Below are positions 32,885-42,901 of a stretch of DNA of 64,000 nt, in pieces. A program made the translations under genes and the position numbers. Under the pieces are notes generated by a model that saw only the letters and a list, made by a program, of their open reading frames with translations, was not told the DNA's origin and did no database searches. Each line of letters starts with the position of its first letter. Position 1 is the first letter of the stretch. Source of the DNA: VGBV01 sp963813725 (lineage in GTDB: Bacteria; Actinomycetota; Thermoleophilia; Solirubrobacterales; 70-9); contig CAWFAI010000015.1 of NCBI GenBank assembly GCA_963813725.1, forward strand, positions 124,001-188,000. Direction: 5' to 3'.

Positions 32885-34188
32885 GGGTGGCCGTGATCGG
32901 GTCAGGTGTCTCCGGTCTGGTGGCGGCGCGGGAGCTTCATCGCGCGGGCGCGCAGGTGACCGTGTTCGAGGCCGAGGAGCGAATCGGCGGGCACTCCCAC
33001 ACCGTCACGGTGGAGACGGAATCCGGCAGCTGGGACGTGGACACCGGCTTCATCGTCCTCAACGACCGCAACTACCCGAGCTTCGAGGCGCTGCTCGCCG
33101 AGCTGGGGGTGCAGACCCAGCCCGCGCCGATGAGCTTTTCGGTCTCGGACGGGCGCGGGGAGTTTGAATGGGCGACCACGCCCCGCGGGCTGTTCGCCAA
33201 GCACAGCCACCTGTTCGACCCCCGTTTCCACCGCATGCTGGCCGACCTGGTGCGCTTCAACCGGGAGGCCCGCGAGCTGGTGGGAACGAACGGCGCCGGC
33301 GGCTCGCTGCGCGACTTCTGCGAACGGCGCGGCTACTCCGAGTACTTCGTAGAGCGCCTGATCGTGCCCCAGGCCTCGGCGGTTTGGTCGGCCGGTCCCG
33401 GGCAGCTCTCCTCCTTCCCGGCGAGCTTCCTGGCGGAGTTCCTCGACAACCACGGGGCGCTCCAGATCCTCGGGCGGCCCCGCTGGCGGTCGATCGCCGG
33501 CGGCTCGCGCAGCTACGTCGAGGCGCTGATCGAGCCCTTCAGGGATCGCATCCGGGTCGCCACGCCCGTCCGCGGCATCCGCCGCGGCCTGGACCGCGTC
33601 GATGTGGAGACCGACGCCGGCACCGAGTCATTCGACGAGGTCGTGGTCGCGGTGCACTCCGACCAGGCGCTGGCGATGCTTGACGACCCGAGCGACGCCG
33701 AGCGCGAGGTGCTCGGCGCGATTCCGTACCAGCGAAACGAGGTAGTGCTGCACTCGGACACGAGTGTGCTGCCGCGACGCCGACGCGCCTGGGCGAGCTG
33801 GAACTTCCACCTCCCGCCCGACCGGGGGGAAGGGCCGGGCGACGGGGACGAGCGCACGACCGTCACCTACGACATGAACATCCTGCAGCGGCTCGAAGCC
33901 GACCGTGAGTTCCTCGTCACCCTGAACCGAAGCGATGCGATCGACCCCGAGAGGGTGATCCGGAAGATGACCTACAGCCACCCCGTCTACACCGACGCGA
34001 CAGTCCGTGCCCAGGCGCGCTGGGAAGAGGTGAGCGGGCGCAACCGCACCCACTACTGCGGGGCATACTGGGGCTGGGGATTCCATGAGGACGGTGTCCG
34101 CAGCGCCCAGCGAGTGACCGCGGCCCTGCTCCCCGAGCGCGCGCGGGCCGAGCGCGCGTCGGCGCCCGTCGAGCAGCTCGCGGCATGA
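32881..34188 (+). CDS. FAD-dependent amine-oxidase-like oxidoreductase (light-response operon)
   Basis: 435 residues. FAD Rossmann motif (VAVIGSGVSGLVAARELH), the ERIGGHSHTV dinucleotide continuation, DTGFIVLNDRNYP and a C-terminal GAYWGWGFHEDGVRSA. These features match the NAD(P)-binding/FAD protein that sits next to DUF1365 in light-inducible LitR operons and in furan-fatty-acid operons. It would oxidise a membrane fatty acid or a similar lipid. Frame intact, with 4-nt overlaps both sides. Confidence 0.9.
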   Translation: MRVAVIGSGVSGLVAARELHRAGAQVTVFEAEERIGGHSHTVTVETESGSWDVDTGFIVLNDRNYPSFEALLAELGVQTQPAPMSFSVSDGRGEFEWATTPRGLFAKHSHLFDPRFHRMLADLVRFNREARELVGTNGAGGSLRDFCERRGYSEYFVERLIVPQASAVWSAGPGQLSSFPASFLAEFLDNHGALQILGRPRWRSIAGGSRSYVEALIEPFRDRIRVATPVRGIRRGLDRVDVETDAGTESFDEVVVAVHSDQALAMLDDPSDAEREVLGAIPYQRNEVVLHSDTSVLPRRRRAWASWNFHLPPDRGEGPGDGDERTTVTYDMNILQRLEADREFLVTLNRSDAIDPERVIRKMTYSHPVYTDATVRAQARWEEVSGRNRTHYCGAYWGWGFHEDGVRSAQRVTAALLPERARAERASAPVEQLAA

Positions 34189-34979
34189 CCGCCTCCGCCA
34201 TCTACGAGGGCACGGTCTCGCACCGCCGCCGCGAGCCGGTCGGCCACGAGCTGCGTTACCCGCTGTTCATGCTGCTGTTGGACCTGGACGAGCTGCCCGA
34301 GGCGCTCGATCCCCTGCCGCTTTTCTCGGCGCGGCGTCCCGCCCCGATCCGGTTCCGCGCCCGCGACCATCTGGCTGCGACGGGCGACGCGCCACCGCAG
34401 ACTCCCGCAGAGCTCGCCGATCGCGCGCGGGCCCTGGCCGGCGAAGACAAGGGGGAGCGCATCTCGGGGCCCGTGCGGCTGCTTGCCACCCCCCGTTTCC
34501 TCGGCGTCGGCTTCAACCCGGTCAGCTTCCTGTTCGTCTACGACGCGGCGGGCGGACCCGCGCGCGCGGTGATCGCCGAGGTCACCAACACGCCCTGGGG
34601 GGAGCGGCACGCCTATGTCGCCCGCCGCGACTCGGGGATGGGGCCGATCAGGGCGACGCTGGCCAAACGCCTGCACGTCTCGCCCTTCAACCGGATGGAC
34701 CAGACCTACGAGCTCAGCGTGAGCGAGCCCGGCGACTCGCTCGCGGTCTCGATCCGAAACGAGCAGGATGGCCGCACGGTCTTCGGCGCCTCGCTCGCCC
34801 TGCGACGTCGCGACCTCAGCCGCAGGCGGGCCGCGCGGGTCCTGACCGCTTATCCACCGGCCACGATCGCGTCCCTCGCCCGCATCTACGCCCACGGCCT
34901 TCGGCTGCGCCTCAAGGGCGCGCCGCATCACCCCAAGCCCCGCGCCACACCGGGGCCCCCGCGAGCCCGTACCGGGTAG
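34185..34979 (+). CDS. DUF1365 family protein
   Basis: 264 residues. The family's opening SAIYEGTVSHRRREPVGHEL, middle block RFLGVGFNPVSFLFVYD and EVTNTPWGERHAYV, followed by KRLHVSPFNRMDQTY, are all present. DUF1365 proteins accompany the FAD protein above and, usually, a cyclopropane-fatty-acid-synthase-like methyltransferase. That methyltransferase is absent here between 31944 and 35093. Last gene of the operon. Confidence 0.92.
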   Translation: MTASAIYEGTVSHRRREPVGHELRYPLFMLLLDLDELPEALDPLPLFSARRPAPIRFRARDHLAATGDAPPQTPAELADRARALAGEDKGERISGPVRLLATPRFLGVGFNPVSFLFVYDAAGGPARAVIAEVTNTPWGERHAYVARRDSGMGPIRATLAKRLHVSPFNRMDQTYELSVSEPGDSLAVSIRNEQDGRTVFGASLALRRRDLSRRRAARVLTAYPPATIASLARIYAHGLRLRLKGAPHHPKPRATPGPPRARTG

Positions 34980-35093
34980 AACTCGGCGGCATCACCGCCT
35001 TGGAGCAACTCGACCGCGCCGCTTTGACGCTTCGGCGCGAGCGGGCCTGAGCGTCCCCTCCGACGACCCATTCGGCCATTACCCTGCCGGGCG

Positions 35094-35804
35094 ATGAGAA
35101 TCCTGTCGCTGGTCCATCAGGACGACGCGGGGCCCGGCGTCTTCGCCGAGGCGATCCGCGAGCGGGGCGTCCGGCTCGACAACTGGCACGTCGCCGATGA
35201 GCGGGAGCCTCCCGCCGATCCGAGGGAATACGACGCGGTGATGACGTTCGGCGGCGCCATGCACGCCGACCAGGAGGCGGACCATTCCTGGCTGCGGCTC
35301 CAGAAGCTGCTGCTCGCCGAGCTGGTCGAGCGCGGCACCCCGCTGCTCGGAGCCTGCCTCGGCGCCCAGATCCTCTGCCTCGCCATCGGCGGCCAGGTTC
35401 GCAAGATGCCCGACCCCGAGATCGGCTGGGCCGAAATCGAGGTGACGCCCGAGGGTGCCGGCGATCCCCTGATCAAGCCGATGGCGCCCGGCTTCGCCGG
35501 CTTCAACTGGCACAGCTACGAGTGCCTCCCGCCCGCGGAAGCGGTGGTGCTGGCGAAGAGCCCGAGGTGCGTCCAGGCCTACCGCATCGGCGAGGCGGCC
35601 TGGGGCATCCAGTTCCACGCCGAAGTCAGCGCCGCGGACGCGAACCACTGGATCGACGACTGGCGCTCGGACGAGGACGCGGTCAGGGTCGGTCTCGACC
35701 ACGAGGCGCTCCGAGCCGAGACCGACAGCCGCATCGCCGCCTGGAACGAGGTCGGCCGCGCGCTCTGCGGCCGCTTCCTGGACGCGGTCGCCGTCCGCGT
35801 CTGA
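35094..35804 (+). CDS. Class I glutamine amidotransferase
   Basis: 236 residues. The nucleophile elbow GACLGAQ (Cys 88), the oxyanion FGGAMHADQ, and the His/Glu motif WGIQFHAEVS make up the full triad region. It resembles GMP-synthase-type stand-alone amidotransferases (the gamma-glutamyl hydrolase/GAT1 type), with no fused synthetase. It stands alone on the plus strand, convergent with the Puu-like cluster, which suggests action on a gamma-glutamyl amine; substrate uncertain. Confidence 0.9.
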   Translation: MRILSLVHQDDAGPGVFAEAIRERGVRLDNWHVADEREPPADPREYDAVMTFGGAMHADQEADHSWLRLQKLLLAELVERGTPLLGACLGAQILCLAIGGQVRKMPDPEIGWAEIEVTPEGAGDPLIKPMAPGFAGFNWHSYECLPPAEAVVLAKSPRCVQAYRIGEAAWGIQFHAEVSAADANHWIDDWRSDEDAVRVGLDHEALRAETDSRIAAWNEVGRALCGRFLDAVAVRV

Positions 35805-35824
35805 GTCGCGGTCGGGGTCGCGGG

Positions 35825-36577
35825 TTAGTCCGCCAGCTCGGGAGTCACGTAGGCGCCCGAGAGGCCGCCGTCGACCATGAACGTGGAGGCGTTCACGTAG
35901 CGCGAGTCGTCGCTTGCCAGGAACAGGGCGCCGTTTGCGATATCCGTCGCCTCGCCGAAGCCCATCGGCAGGTGGACCAACCGCCGCCCCGCCTTCTTCT
36001 TGTCCTTGGCGAACAGCTCCTGCAGCAGCGGCGTGTTGACGGGGCCCGGGCAGAGCGCGTTGACCCGCACCCCCCGGTCGGCGAACTCGACTCCCATCTC
36101 GCGCGACATCGCCAGCACAGCCCCCTTCGAGGCCGTGTAGGAGATCTGCGAGACCGCGGCGCCCATCACCGCGACGAAGGAGGCCGTGTTGATGACCGAG
36201 CCGCCGCCGGCCTCGAGCAGGTGAGGGATGCCGTGCTTGCAGCAGAGGAAGACCGACTTGGTGTTCACGTCCTGGACCCGCTGCCACGCGTCGAGCTCGG
36301 TGTCGAGCACCGAGGAGTCGTCGGTGGGGTTGATGCCGGCGTTGTTGAAGAGCACGTCGATGCGGCCCATCTCCTCGGCCGTCCTCGCGTACATCTCGCG
36401 CACGTCGTCCTCGCTGGAGACGTCGGCCTGCAGGGCCAGCTCTCCCTCGGCCCCCTCGGCCAGGTCGACGCCGACCACCCGGGCGCCTTCGGAGGCGAAC
36501 AGCCTCGCCGACTCGGCGCCGATCCCGCTCGCCGCCCCGGTGATCACGCAGACCTTCCCATCAAGCCGTCCAGGCAT
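35825..36577 (-). CDS. Short-chain dehydrogenase/reductase
   Basis: 250 residues from the ATG at 36577, chosen for its ribosome site (GGAAGGAGAG); an alternative ATG at 36610 overlaps the aldehyde dehydrogenase stop. NAD-binding TGAASGIG (about 13-20), structural NNAG (FNNAGINP), catalytic Ser near SFVAVMGAA and YTASK (Tyr-x3-Lys) are present, and the chain ends with the family's FMVDGGLSGAY. Same strand as the aldehyde dehydrogenase and likely cotranscribed. Substrate unknown. Confidence 0.92.
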   Translation of the reverse strand: MPGRLDGKVCVITGAASGIGAESARLFASEGARVVGVDLAEGAEGELALQADVSSEDDVREMYARTAEEMGRIDVLFNNAGINPTDDSSVLDTELDAWQRVQDVNTKSVFLCCKHGIPHLLEAGGGSVINTASFVAVMGAAVSQISYTASKGAVLAMSREMGVEFADRGVRVNALCPGPVNTPLLQELFAKDKKKAGRRLVHLPMGFGEATDIANGALFLASDDSRYVNASTFMVDGGLSGAYVTPELAD

Positions 36578-36609
36578 CAGCTCTCCTTCCCGGCCACGGA
36601 GGTCCGTCA

Positions 36610-37976
36610 TCAGGCCTCCTCCGTCGCGTAGTAGACGTTCTTGACCTCGGTGTAGTGCTCCATCGCGTCCGGCCCCAGCTCGCGGCCGACGCCTGACTGC
36701 TTGAAGCCGCCGAACGGAGTCGAGACCCGCACCGAGCTGTTCGAGTTGATCGAGAGCACGCCGGTGTCGATCGCCCGCGCCATCCGCAGGGCCTTGGCGC
36801 CGTCCCGGGTCCAGATCGATCCCGACAGCCCGTAGGGAGTGTCGTTGGCCATCCGGATCGCGTCGGCCTCGCCCTCGAAGGGGATCACCGCAGGCGACGG
36901 GGCCGAAGATCTCCTCGCGAGCGGCGCGGTCGTCGTTCGAAACCGGCGAGAGAACCGTCGGCGGGAACCAGAACCCCGGCCCCTCCGGCGCCGAGCCCCG
37001 GATCGCAACCGGGGCGTCGTCGGGAACGAACGAGGCGACCTCCTCGCGGTGGCTCGCCGAGATCAGCGGGCCCATCACCGTCGACTCGTCGAGAGGGTCC
37101 CCCACCTTCATCCCCTCCACCTCGTCCTTGAGCGCGGCGAGGAACTCGTCGACCGCCGGGCGCTCGACCATGATCCGCGACCGCGCGCAGCAGTCCTGCC
37201 CTGAGTTGTCGAAGACCGCATAGGGAGCCGACCGCGCCGCCTTCTCGATGTCCGCGTCGGCGAAGACGACGTTGGCCGACTTGCCGCCCAGCTCCAGGGT
37301 GACCCGCTTGATCGTGTCCGCGGCCGCGCGGGCGATGCCCGCCCCGACCTCGGTCGAGCCGGTGAAGGCGATCTTGGCGACGTCGGGGTGCTCGACCAGG
37401 CGCTGGCCGCAGACCGAGCCGGATCCGGCGACGACGTTCACGACCCCCTCGGGAAGGCCCACCTCCAGCGCGAGCTTCTCGAACTCGATCGCGGTCAGGG
37501 GGGTCAGGACCGCCGGCTTCAGCACCACCGTGTTCGCGGCCGCGAGCGCCGGCGCCAGCTTCCAGGCGGCGATCACCAGCGGGAAGTTCCAGGGCGTGAT
37601 CATGCCGATCACCCCCATCGGCTCCCGGAAGGTCATGTCGACGCCGCCCGCGACCGGGATCGTCTTGCCGGTCAGCCTCTCGACGCCGCCCGCGTAGTAG
37701 CGGAAGCACTCGGCGACCATCCCGATCTCGCCCCGGGCGTTGCCGATCGGCTTGCCGGCGTTGCGGGCCTCGAGCTCGGCCAGCTCCTCGCTGCGCTCGG
37801 TGACGGCGTCCGCGATCTCGTGCAGCAGCGCCGCTCGGTCGGCTGGGGCGATGGCCACTCCACGCGGGGAAGGCCGCCTTCGCCTTGGCCACGGCCGCGT
37901 CCACGTCCTCGGCGCCCAGCTCCGGAAGCTCGGTCATCACCTCCTCGGTGGCCGGCTCGATCACGTTGATGGTCAT
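36610..37976 (-). CDS. NAD(P)-dependent aldehyde dehydrogenase, Puu-cluster type (two frameshifts)
   Basis: ATG at 37976. Removing one extra base near 37862 and one near 36890 yields 454 residues. PWNFPLVIAAWKLAPALAA (cofactor entry), FTGSTEVGAGIARAA, general base ELGGKSAN, and catalytic Cys in NSGQDCCARSR are all present, as is EEIFGPV and the C-terminal FGGFKQSGVGRELG. In this setting it probably oxidises gamma-glutamyl-gamma-aminobutyraldehyde (PuuC-like), downstream of the gamma-glutamylation ligase. The FAD oxidase of the Escherichia Puu route (PuuB) is not seen. Confidence 0.88.
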
Positions 37977-37986
37977 GGGGCGAGCC

Positions 37987-38739
37987 TCACGATGCGACCC
38001 CCCGCACCGCCGGACGCGAAGCGGAGGAGGTGGCGGATGTGCTGGCGGCCTCCACCAGCGAGCCGATCACCGCGCTCTTGGTGTCCTCCTCGGGATGCCA
38101 GAGCACGCCCAGCGCGAACTCGTCGCGCTCGGGCAGCTCGACGGCCTCGACGAGTTCGTCGGGCTCGGACCAGCCGGTGGCTCGCAGCCCCTCCCCCAGG
38201 CGGTCGAGCCCCTGGTGGTGGTGGGACCTGACGCTGAGGTGCTCGGCGCCGGTGGCCCGCGCGGCCAGGGAGCCCGGCTCCAGGCGCACGTCGTGGTCGC
38301 TGAAGGCGCCCCATGTATGCAGGTGAAGGGGCTCGTCCAGGTGCTGGACCAGGGTGCCGCCGAGCGCCACGTTCAGCGCCTGCATGCCCCGGCAGATGCC
38401 GAGCACCGGCATCCCGCGCTCGACCGCCGCGCGGGCCATCGCCACTTCGAAGGCGTCTCGCTCGGGCCACGTGCCCGTCGTCTCGGGGTGGGACTCGGCC
38501 CCGTAGGCGCCCGGGTCGATGTCCGAGCCGCCCGCCAGCAAGAGGGCGTCGACCTTGGAGAGCAGCGGCTCGGGATCCGCTACCGCGGCCTCGTCCGGCG
38601 CCAACAGCAGGGCCAGGGCTCCGGCGCGCTGCACCGCAGCGGCGTAGGAGCGCGGGGCCATCGTCACGGCGACCTCTCGCCAGACGGTCCAGCTGGCCAG
38701 CTCGATGGCGGTGCAGATGCCTACCGCCGGCCCGCTCAC
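37987..38739 (-). CDS. Gamma-glutamyl-GABA hydrolase-like peptidase C26 (PuuD-like)
   Basis: 250 residues from the GTG at 38739, overlapping the ligase stop (GTGA). Class I amidotransferase fold: LLLAGGSDIDPGAYG at the N-terminal third, nucleophile GICRGMQALNVALGGTL, SHHHQGLDRLGEGL and catalytic His/Glu in LGVLWHPEED. This pattern is that of PuuD enzymes, which release GABA from gamma-glutamyl-GABA. Frame intact. Confidence 0.88.
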   Translation of the reverse strand: MSGPAVGICTAIELASWTVWREVAVTMAPRSYAAAVQRAGALALLLAPDEAAVADPEPLLSKVDALLLAGGSDIDPGAYGAESHPETTGTWPERDAFEVAMARAAVERGMPVLGICRGMQALNVALGGTLVQHLDEPLHLHTWGAFSDHDVRLEPGSLAARATGAEHLSVRSHHHQGLDRLGEGLRATGWSEPDELVEAVELPERDEFALGVLWHPEEDTKSAVIGSLVEAASTSATSSASRPAVRGVAS

Positions 38740-40066
38740 AGCCTCTCGAAGCTCCTGAACTTGTCCCAGTCGGTGACGGCTGATTCGGCGGAGTCGATCT
38801 CGACCTGCGCGCGGTTCAGGTAGTGATCGACGACCTCCTGGCCGAACGCGCCCTTGGCGATCTCGGACTCCGCGAACAGGTCGCGGGCCGTCGTAGATGT
38901 TGGTCGGGACGTGCGGCTTGTCCGCCTCATAGGCGTTGCCCTCCAGCGGCGGCTCCAGCTCCAGCTCCTGCTCGATCCCGTGCAGTCCGGAGGCGATCAT
39001 CGCGCTCAGCGCCAGGTAGGGGTTGACGTCCGCTCCGGGCAGCCGGTTCTCGACGCGCAGCCCCGGGCCGTGGCCGACGACCCGCAGCGAGCACGTGCGG
39101 TTGTCCTTGCCCCAGGCGACCGCGGTCGGTGCGAACGAGCCCTTGGCGAACCGCTTGTAGGAGTTGACGTTCGGGGCGTAGAAGAGGCTGAGCTCGCTCA
39201 GCGCCGCCAGCTGGCCGGCGATGAAGTGGTCGAACAGCGCCTGGTCCTCCGCGAAGGCGTTGCCTCCCTTCTCGTGCGCGAGCGAGCAGTGGATGTGGCA
39301 GCTGTTGCCCTCGGCCTCGTTGTACTTGGCCATGAAGGTGATCGCCATCTCCTCCTGCGCGGCGATCTCCTTGGCGCCGGTCTTGTAGACGACGTGGTCG
39401 TCGGCGGCTTCGAGCGCCTCGCCATAGTGGAAGTTGACCTCGTGCTGGCCGAGGTTGCACTCGCCCTTGGAGTTCTCGACCATCATCCCGGCACGCGCCC
39501 ATCTCGTTGCGGATGCGCCGGATCAGCGGCTCCACCCTGGCGCCGCCCATCAGGGAATAGTCGATGTTGTAGAGGTTGGCCGGCTCCAGGTCGCGGTACC
39601 CCTGCTTCCAGGCCTGCTCGTAGGTGTCGCGGAAGACGATGAACTCGAGCTCGGTGCCGGCGTAGGCCATCAGCCCGCGCTCGGACAGCCGCGCGAGCTG
39701 GCGGCGGAGGATCTGGCGGGGCGAGGCGACCACGTCCGAGCCGTCCTCCCACTGGACGTCGGCCAGCAGCAGCACGCTGCCCTCGTGCCACGGGATCGGG
39801 CGCAGCGTGTCGAGGTCGGGCTTCATCACGAAGTCCCCGTAGCCGCGCGACCACGACGCCATCTCGTAGCCGCCGACCGTGTCCATGTCGACGTCCACGG
39901 CCAGCAGGTAGTTGCAGCCCTCGGCGCCGTGCTCGAGGATGTCGTCCAGGAAGAACTGCGCGGTGAGCCGCTTGCCCTGCAGGCGGCCCTCCATGTCCGC
40001 GATCGCGAGCATCACGGTGTCGACCGTTCCCTCTTCGACAGCCTTCTTCAGCTCATCGAGCTTCAT
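38736..40066 (-). CDS. Glutamine-synthetase-family ligase, gamma-glutamylpolyamine synthetase type (two frameshifts)
   Basis: ATG at 40066 with a strong site (GGAGGAGAGGAG). Two extra bases (near 39492 and 38893) are removed to give 442 residues. GS motifs are clear: catalytic glutamates in AYAGTELEFIVF, QHEVNFHYG, ATP-binding CHIHCSLAHEKGGN, KRFAKGSFAPTAVAWG, and RTCSLRVVG...RVENRLPGADVNPYLA. It lacks the Tyr adenylylation loop of GlnA-I. With PuuD-like hydrolase and aldehyde dehydrogenase directly downstream, it should attach glutamate to putrescine or a related amine. A second GS-like gene (gmaS) is at 59831. Confidence 0.87.
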
Positions 40067-40190
40067 GGCTACACGCTCCTCTCCTCCAGGTCCGAGTGCG
40101 ACGACGGCGCGCCGCTCTGCCTGCGTGGACGGCGGACTCTATTCAGGCCGCTCCACGAACGTCAAGCGGCGGGGAATAACCTGGCCCGCC

Positions 40191-41658
40191 GTGGGTGACA
40201 GCGCCACACAGAGCCCGGAGCGGCAGCGGAAGCCGCCCTCGGGCGCGCTCCGCAGCGGACCGCTGGCGTCGGGGCCCTTCGACGTCGCCGTGGTCGGCGC
40301 CGGGGTGGTCGGCTCCGCGATCGCCCGCGAGCTCACCCTGCGCGGCGCCACCTGCGTCCTGGTCGAGGCGGGGAACGACGTCGGCGCCGGCACCAGCAAG
40401 GCCAACACCGCGATCCTCCATACCGGCTTCGACACCAAGCCGGGCAGCCTGGAATCGAAGCTGGTGGCCCGCGGCTACGAGCTGCTGAGCGAGTACGCCG
40501 GGCGGGTCGGGATCCCGGCCTCGGCGATCGGGGCGCTGCTGGTCGCCTGGACGACCGAGCAGGGCGAGGCGCTGCCCGAGATCGCCGCGAACGCCAGGAG
40601 CAACGGGGTCCAGGTCCGGCGAGTGGGCGTGGATGAGCTCTATCGCCGAGAGCCCTCGCTGGGTCCCGGCGCGCCACGGCGGCTTGGAGGTCCCGGCCGA
40701 GGGCATCCTCTGCCCGTTCACGGCGACCCTCGCCCTCGCCACCGAGGCGGTGCTCGGGGGCTGCGCCCTGGCGCTGCGGGCCGAGGTGGCCGGGGTCAGC
40801 GTCGCGACCGGAGCCGACGGGTCGCGGCTTCACCGGCTGCGAACCGCGAGAGGCGACTTGATGGCGCGGTTCATCGTCAACGCCGCCGGGCTGCGCAGCG
40901 ACGAGGTGAACGCGATGCTGGGCCACGGCGAGTTCCAAGTCCGCCCGCGCCGCGGCGAGCTGATCGTCTACGACAAGCTCGCGAGCGGGCTGCTGCGCCA
41001 CGTGCTGCTTCCGGTTCCGACCGCGAAGACGAAGGGGGTGCTGGTCAGCCCCACCGCCTACGGCAACGTGCTGCTGGGGCCGACGGCCGACGACGTCCCC
41101 AGCAAGACCGACCGCGCGACCACCGCCGACGGACTCGCCTCGCTGCTGGCGCAGGGCGAGCGCATCCTCCCCGGGCTCGGCGACTACGAGGTGACCGCGA
41201 CCTACGTCGGCCTTCGCGCCGCGACCGAGGACCCCGACTATCAGCTCCGCTTCCATCCCGAGCAGCGCTACGTCTGCGCCGGCGGCATCCGCTCGACCGG
41301 CGTCACCGCCGCGATGGGGATCGCAGAGCACGTGCGGGAGGGCCTCGCCGACGCGGGCCTGGAACTGGCCAAGCGCCCGCGGCGAATCGATCTGCGGATG
41401 CCCAACATCGGCGAGCTCGACCGGCGCCCGTACCAGCGCGCCGACCTGATCGCCGCCGACCCCGCGATGGGGCGCATCGCCTGCTTCTGCGAGCGGGCCA
41501 CCCACGGCGAGATCGCGGCCGCGCTGGCGAGCCCGATCCCGCCGGCCGACCTCGACGGCCTGCGGCGGCGCACCCGGGTGCTGATGGGCCGCTGCCAGGG
41601 GTTCTTCTGTGCGGCCGAGGTCGGGGCCGCACTGGAGGGCGACGTAGGCGATGGCTGA
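40191..41658 (+). CDS. GlpA-like FAD dehydrogenase with C-terminal BFD-type [2Fe-2S] domain (one frameshift)
   Basis: GTG at 40191; one extra base near 40675 removed gives 488 residues. FAD motif DVAVVGAGVVGSAIARELTL, substrate domain (GTSKANTAILHTGFD), and a C-terminal Cys cluster CFCER...GRCQGFFC typical of the BFD-like 2Fe-2S domain in GlpA. This looks like the catalytic subunit of a glycerol-3-phosphate dehydrogenase; together with the following FAD protein and GlpK, a glycerol operon. It may replace or supplement glpD at 525. Confidence 0.86.
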
Positions 41659-42901
41659 GGAGGTCGTGATCGTCGGCGGCGGGCCCCTCCGGGCTGGCGG
41701 CGGCGATCGAGCTGAAGCGCCTGGGAATCGAATCGGTGACGGTGATCGAGCGCGAGCGCGAGGCCGGCGGCATCCCTCGCCACAGCGACCACACCGGGTT
41801 CGGGGCGCGGGACCTGCGCCGGGTGATGTCGGGCCCGCGCTACGCGCGGCGCTACCGCGAGCTGGCCGAGGACGCGGACGTGGAGGTGATGCGGAGACGA
41901 TGGTCACCGACTGGCAGGGCAAGGCCACGCTCTGGCTCACCGGGCCGTCCGGGCGCCGCCGAATCCGGCCGGCCGCGGTCCTGCTGGCGACCGGCTGCCG
42001 CGAGCGGCCGCGCTCGGCGCGGCTTGTCCCGGGCATGCGCGGGCCCGGGGTGATGACCACCAGCACCTTGCAGCAGCTCGTCTATCTGCGTGAAAGGCGG
42101 GATCGTCGGCGAGCGCGCGGTGATCGTCGGGGCTGAGCACGTCAGCTTCTCCGCCGTCGCCACCCTCGCCCACGGCGGCGCCTCGACCGAGGCACTGGTG
42201 ACGGAGCTGCCGCGCCACCAGTCGCTGGGGCTCTTCCGGGCGGGCGCTCGGGTTCGCTTTCGCGCCCCCGTGCTGACCCGCAGCCGGGTGACGCGCGATC
42301 AACGGCGCCGAGGGCCGCGTCGAGGAGGTGGAGGTGACCGAGCTGGACTCGGGGCGGGTGCGAGCGGATCGCCTGCGACCTCGTCGTCTTCACCGCCGAC
42401 TGGGTCCCCGACCACGAGCTGGCCGCGATGGCCGGGATCGAGCTCGACCGCGGCACCCTCGGGCCCAGGGTGGACGGGGCGATGCGGACCCCCCTTGCCG
42501 GCGTCTTCGCCACCGGCAACCTGGTCCACCCCGCCGAGACAGCCGACTCCTGCGCCCTCGGGGGGCGCTACGCCGCCGCCGCCATCGTCCGCGCACCTCG
42601 CGGGCGGCAACGGCTGGCCGGGCGAGCACGTCAGGGTGCTGGCGGGCGAGGGGCTGCGCTGGGTCGTCCCCGGCCTGATCGCCCCGGGCGAACGGCCAGG
42701 CGCCGCGCGACCGCTTCCTGCTGCGATCCGCCGAGATTCTTGCGACGGCCGCGGATCGAGGTCGTCCAGGGCGAGCGCTCGCTATGGCGCGGCCGGCTGC
42801 CGCGCCTGATCCCGGGGCGCTCGGCCCACATCCCGTCGGGCTGGGCCGCACAGGTGGACCCCACGGCGGGCCCCGTGACGGTTAGTGTGCGCGGATCGTG
42901 A
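41651..42901 (+). CDS. FAD/NAD(P)-dependent oxidoreductase, GlpA/HcnA-operon partner (about nine frameshifts)
   Basis: ATG at 41651, overlapping the preceding gene. The frame breaks repeatedly (near 41690, 41895, 42095, 42300, 42355, 42595, 42690 and elsewhere). Joined segments give about 413 residues: EEVVIVGGGP then GLAAAIELKRLGIESVTVIE, the family's PRHSDHTGFGARDL, PAAVLLATGCRERPRSARL, a second nucleotide motif GGIVGERAVIVGAEHVS, TPLAGVFATGNLVHPAETAD and a C-terminal stretch ending near SGWAAQVDPTAG. Similar FAD proteins pair with GlpA-like subunits. The density of breaks is the highest in the window. A true pseudogene is possible. Confidence 0.7.

Noticed and set aside
35094..35804. GMP synthase
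   Set aside because: Only the amidotransferase domain is present; no ATP-pyrophosphatase domain follows.
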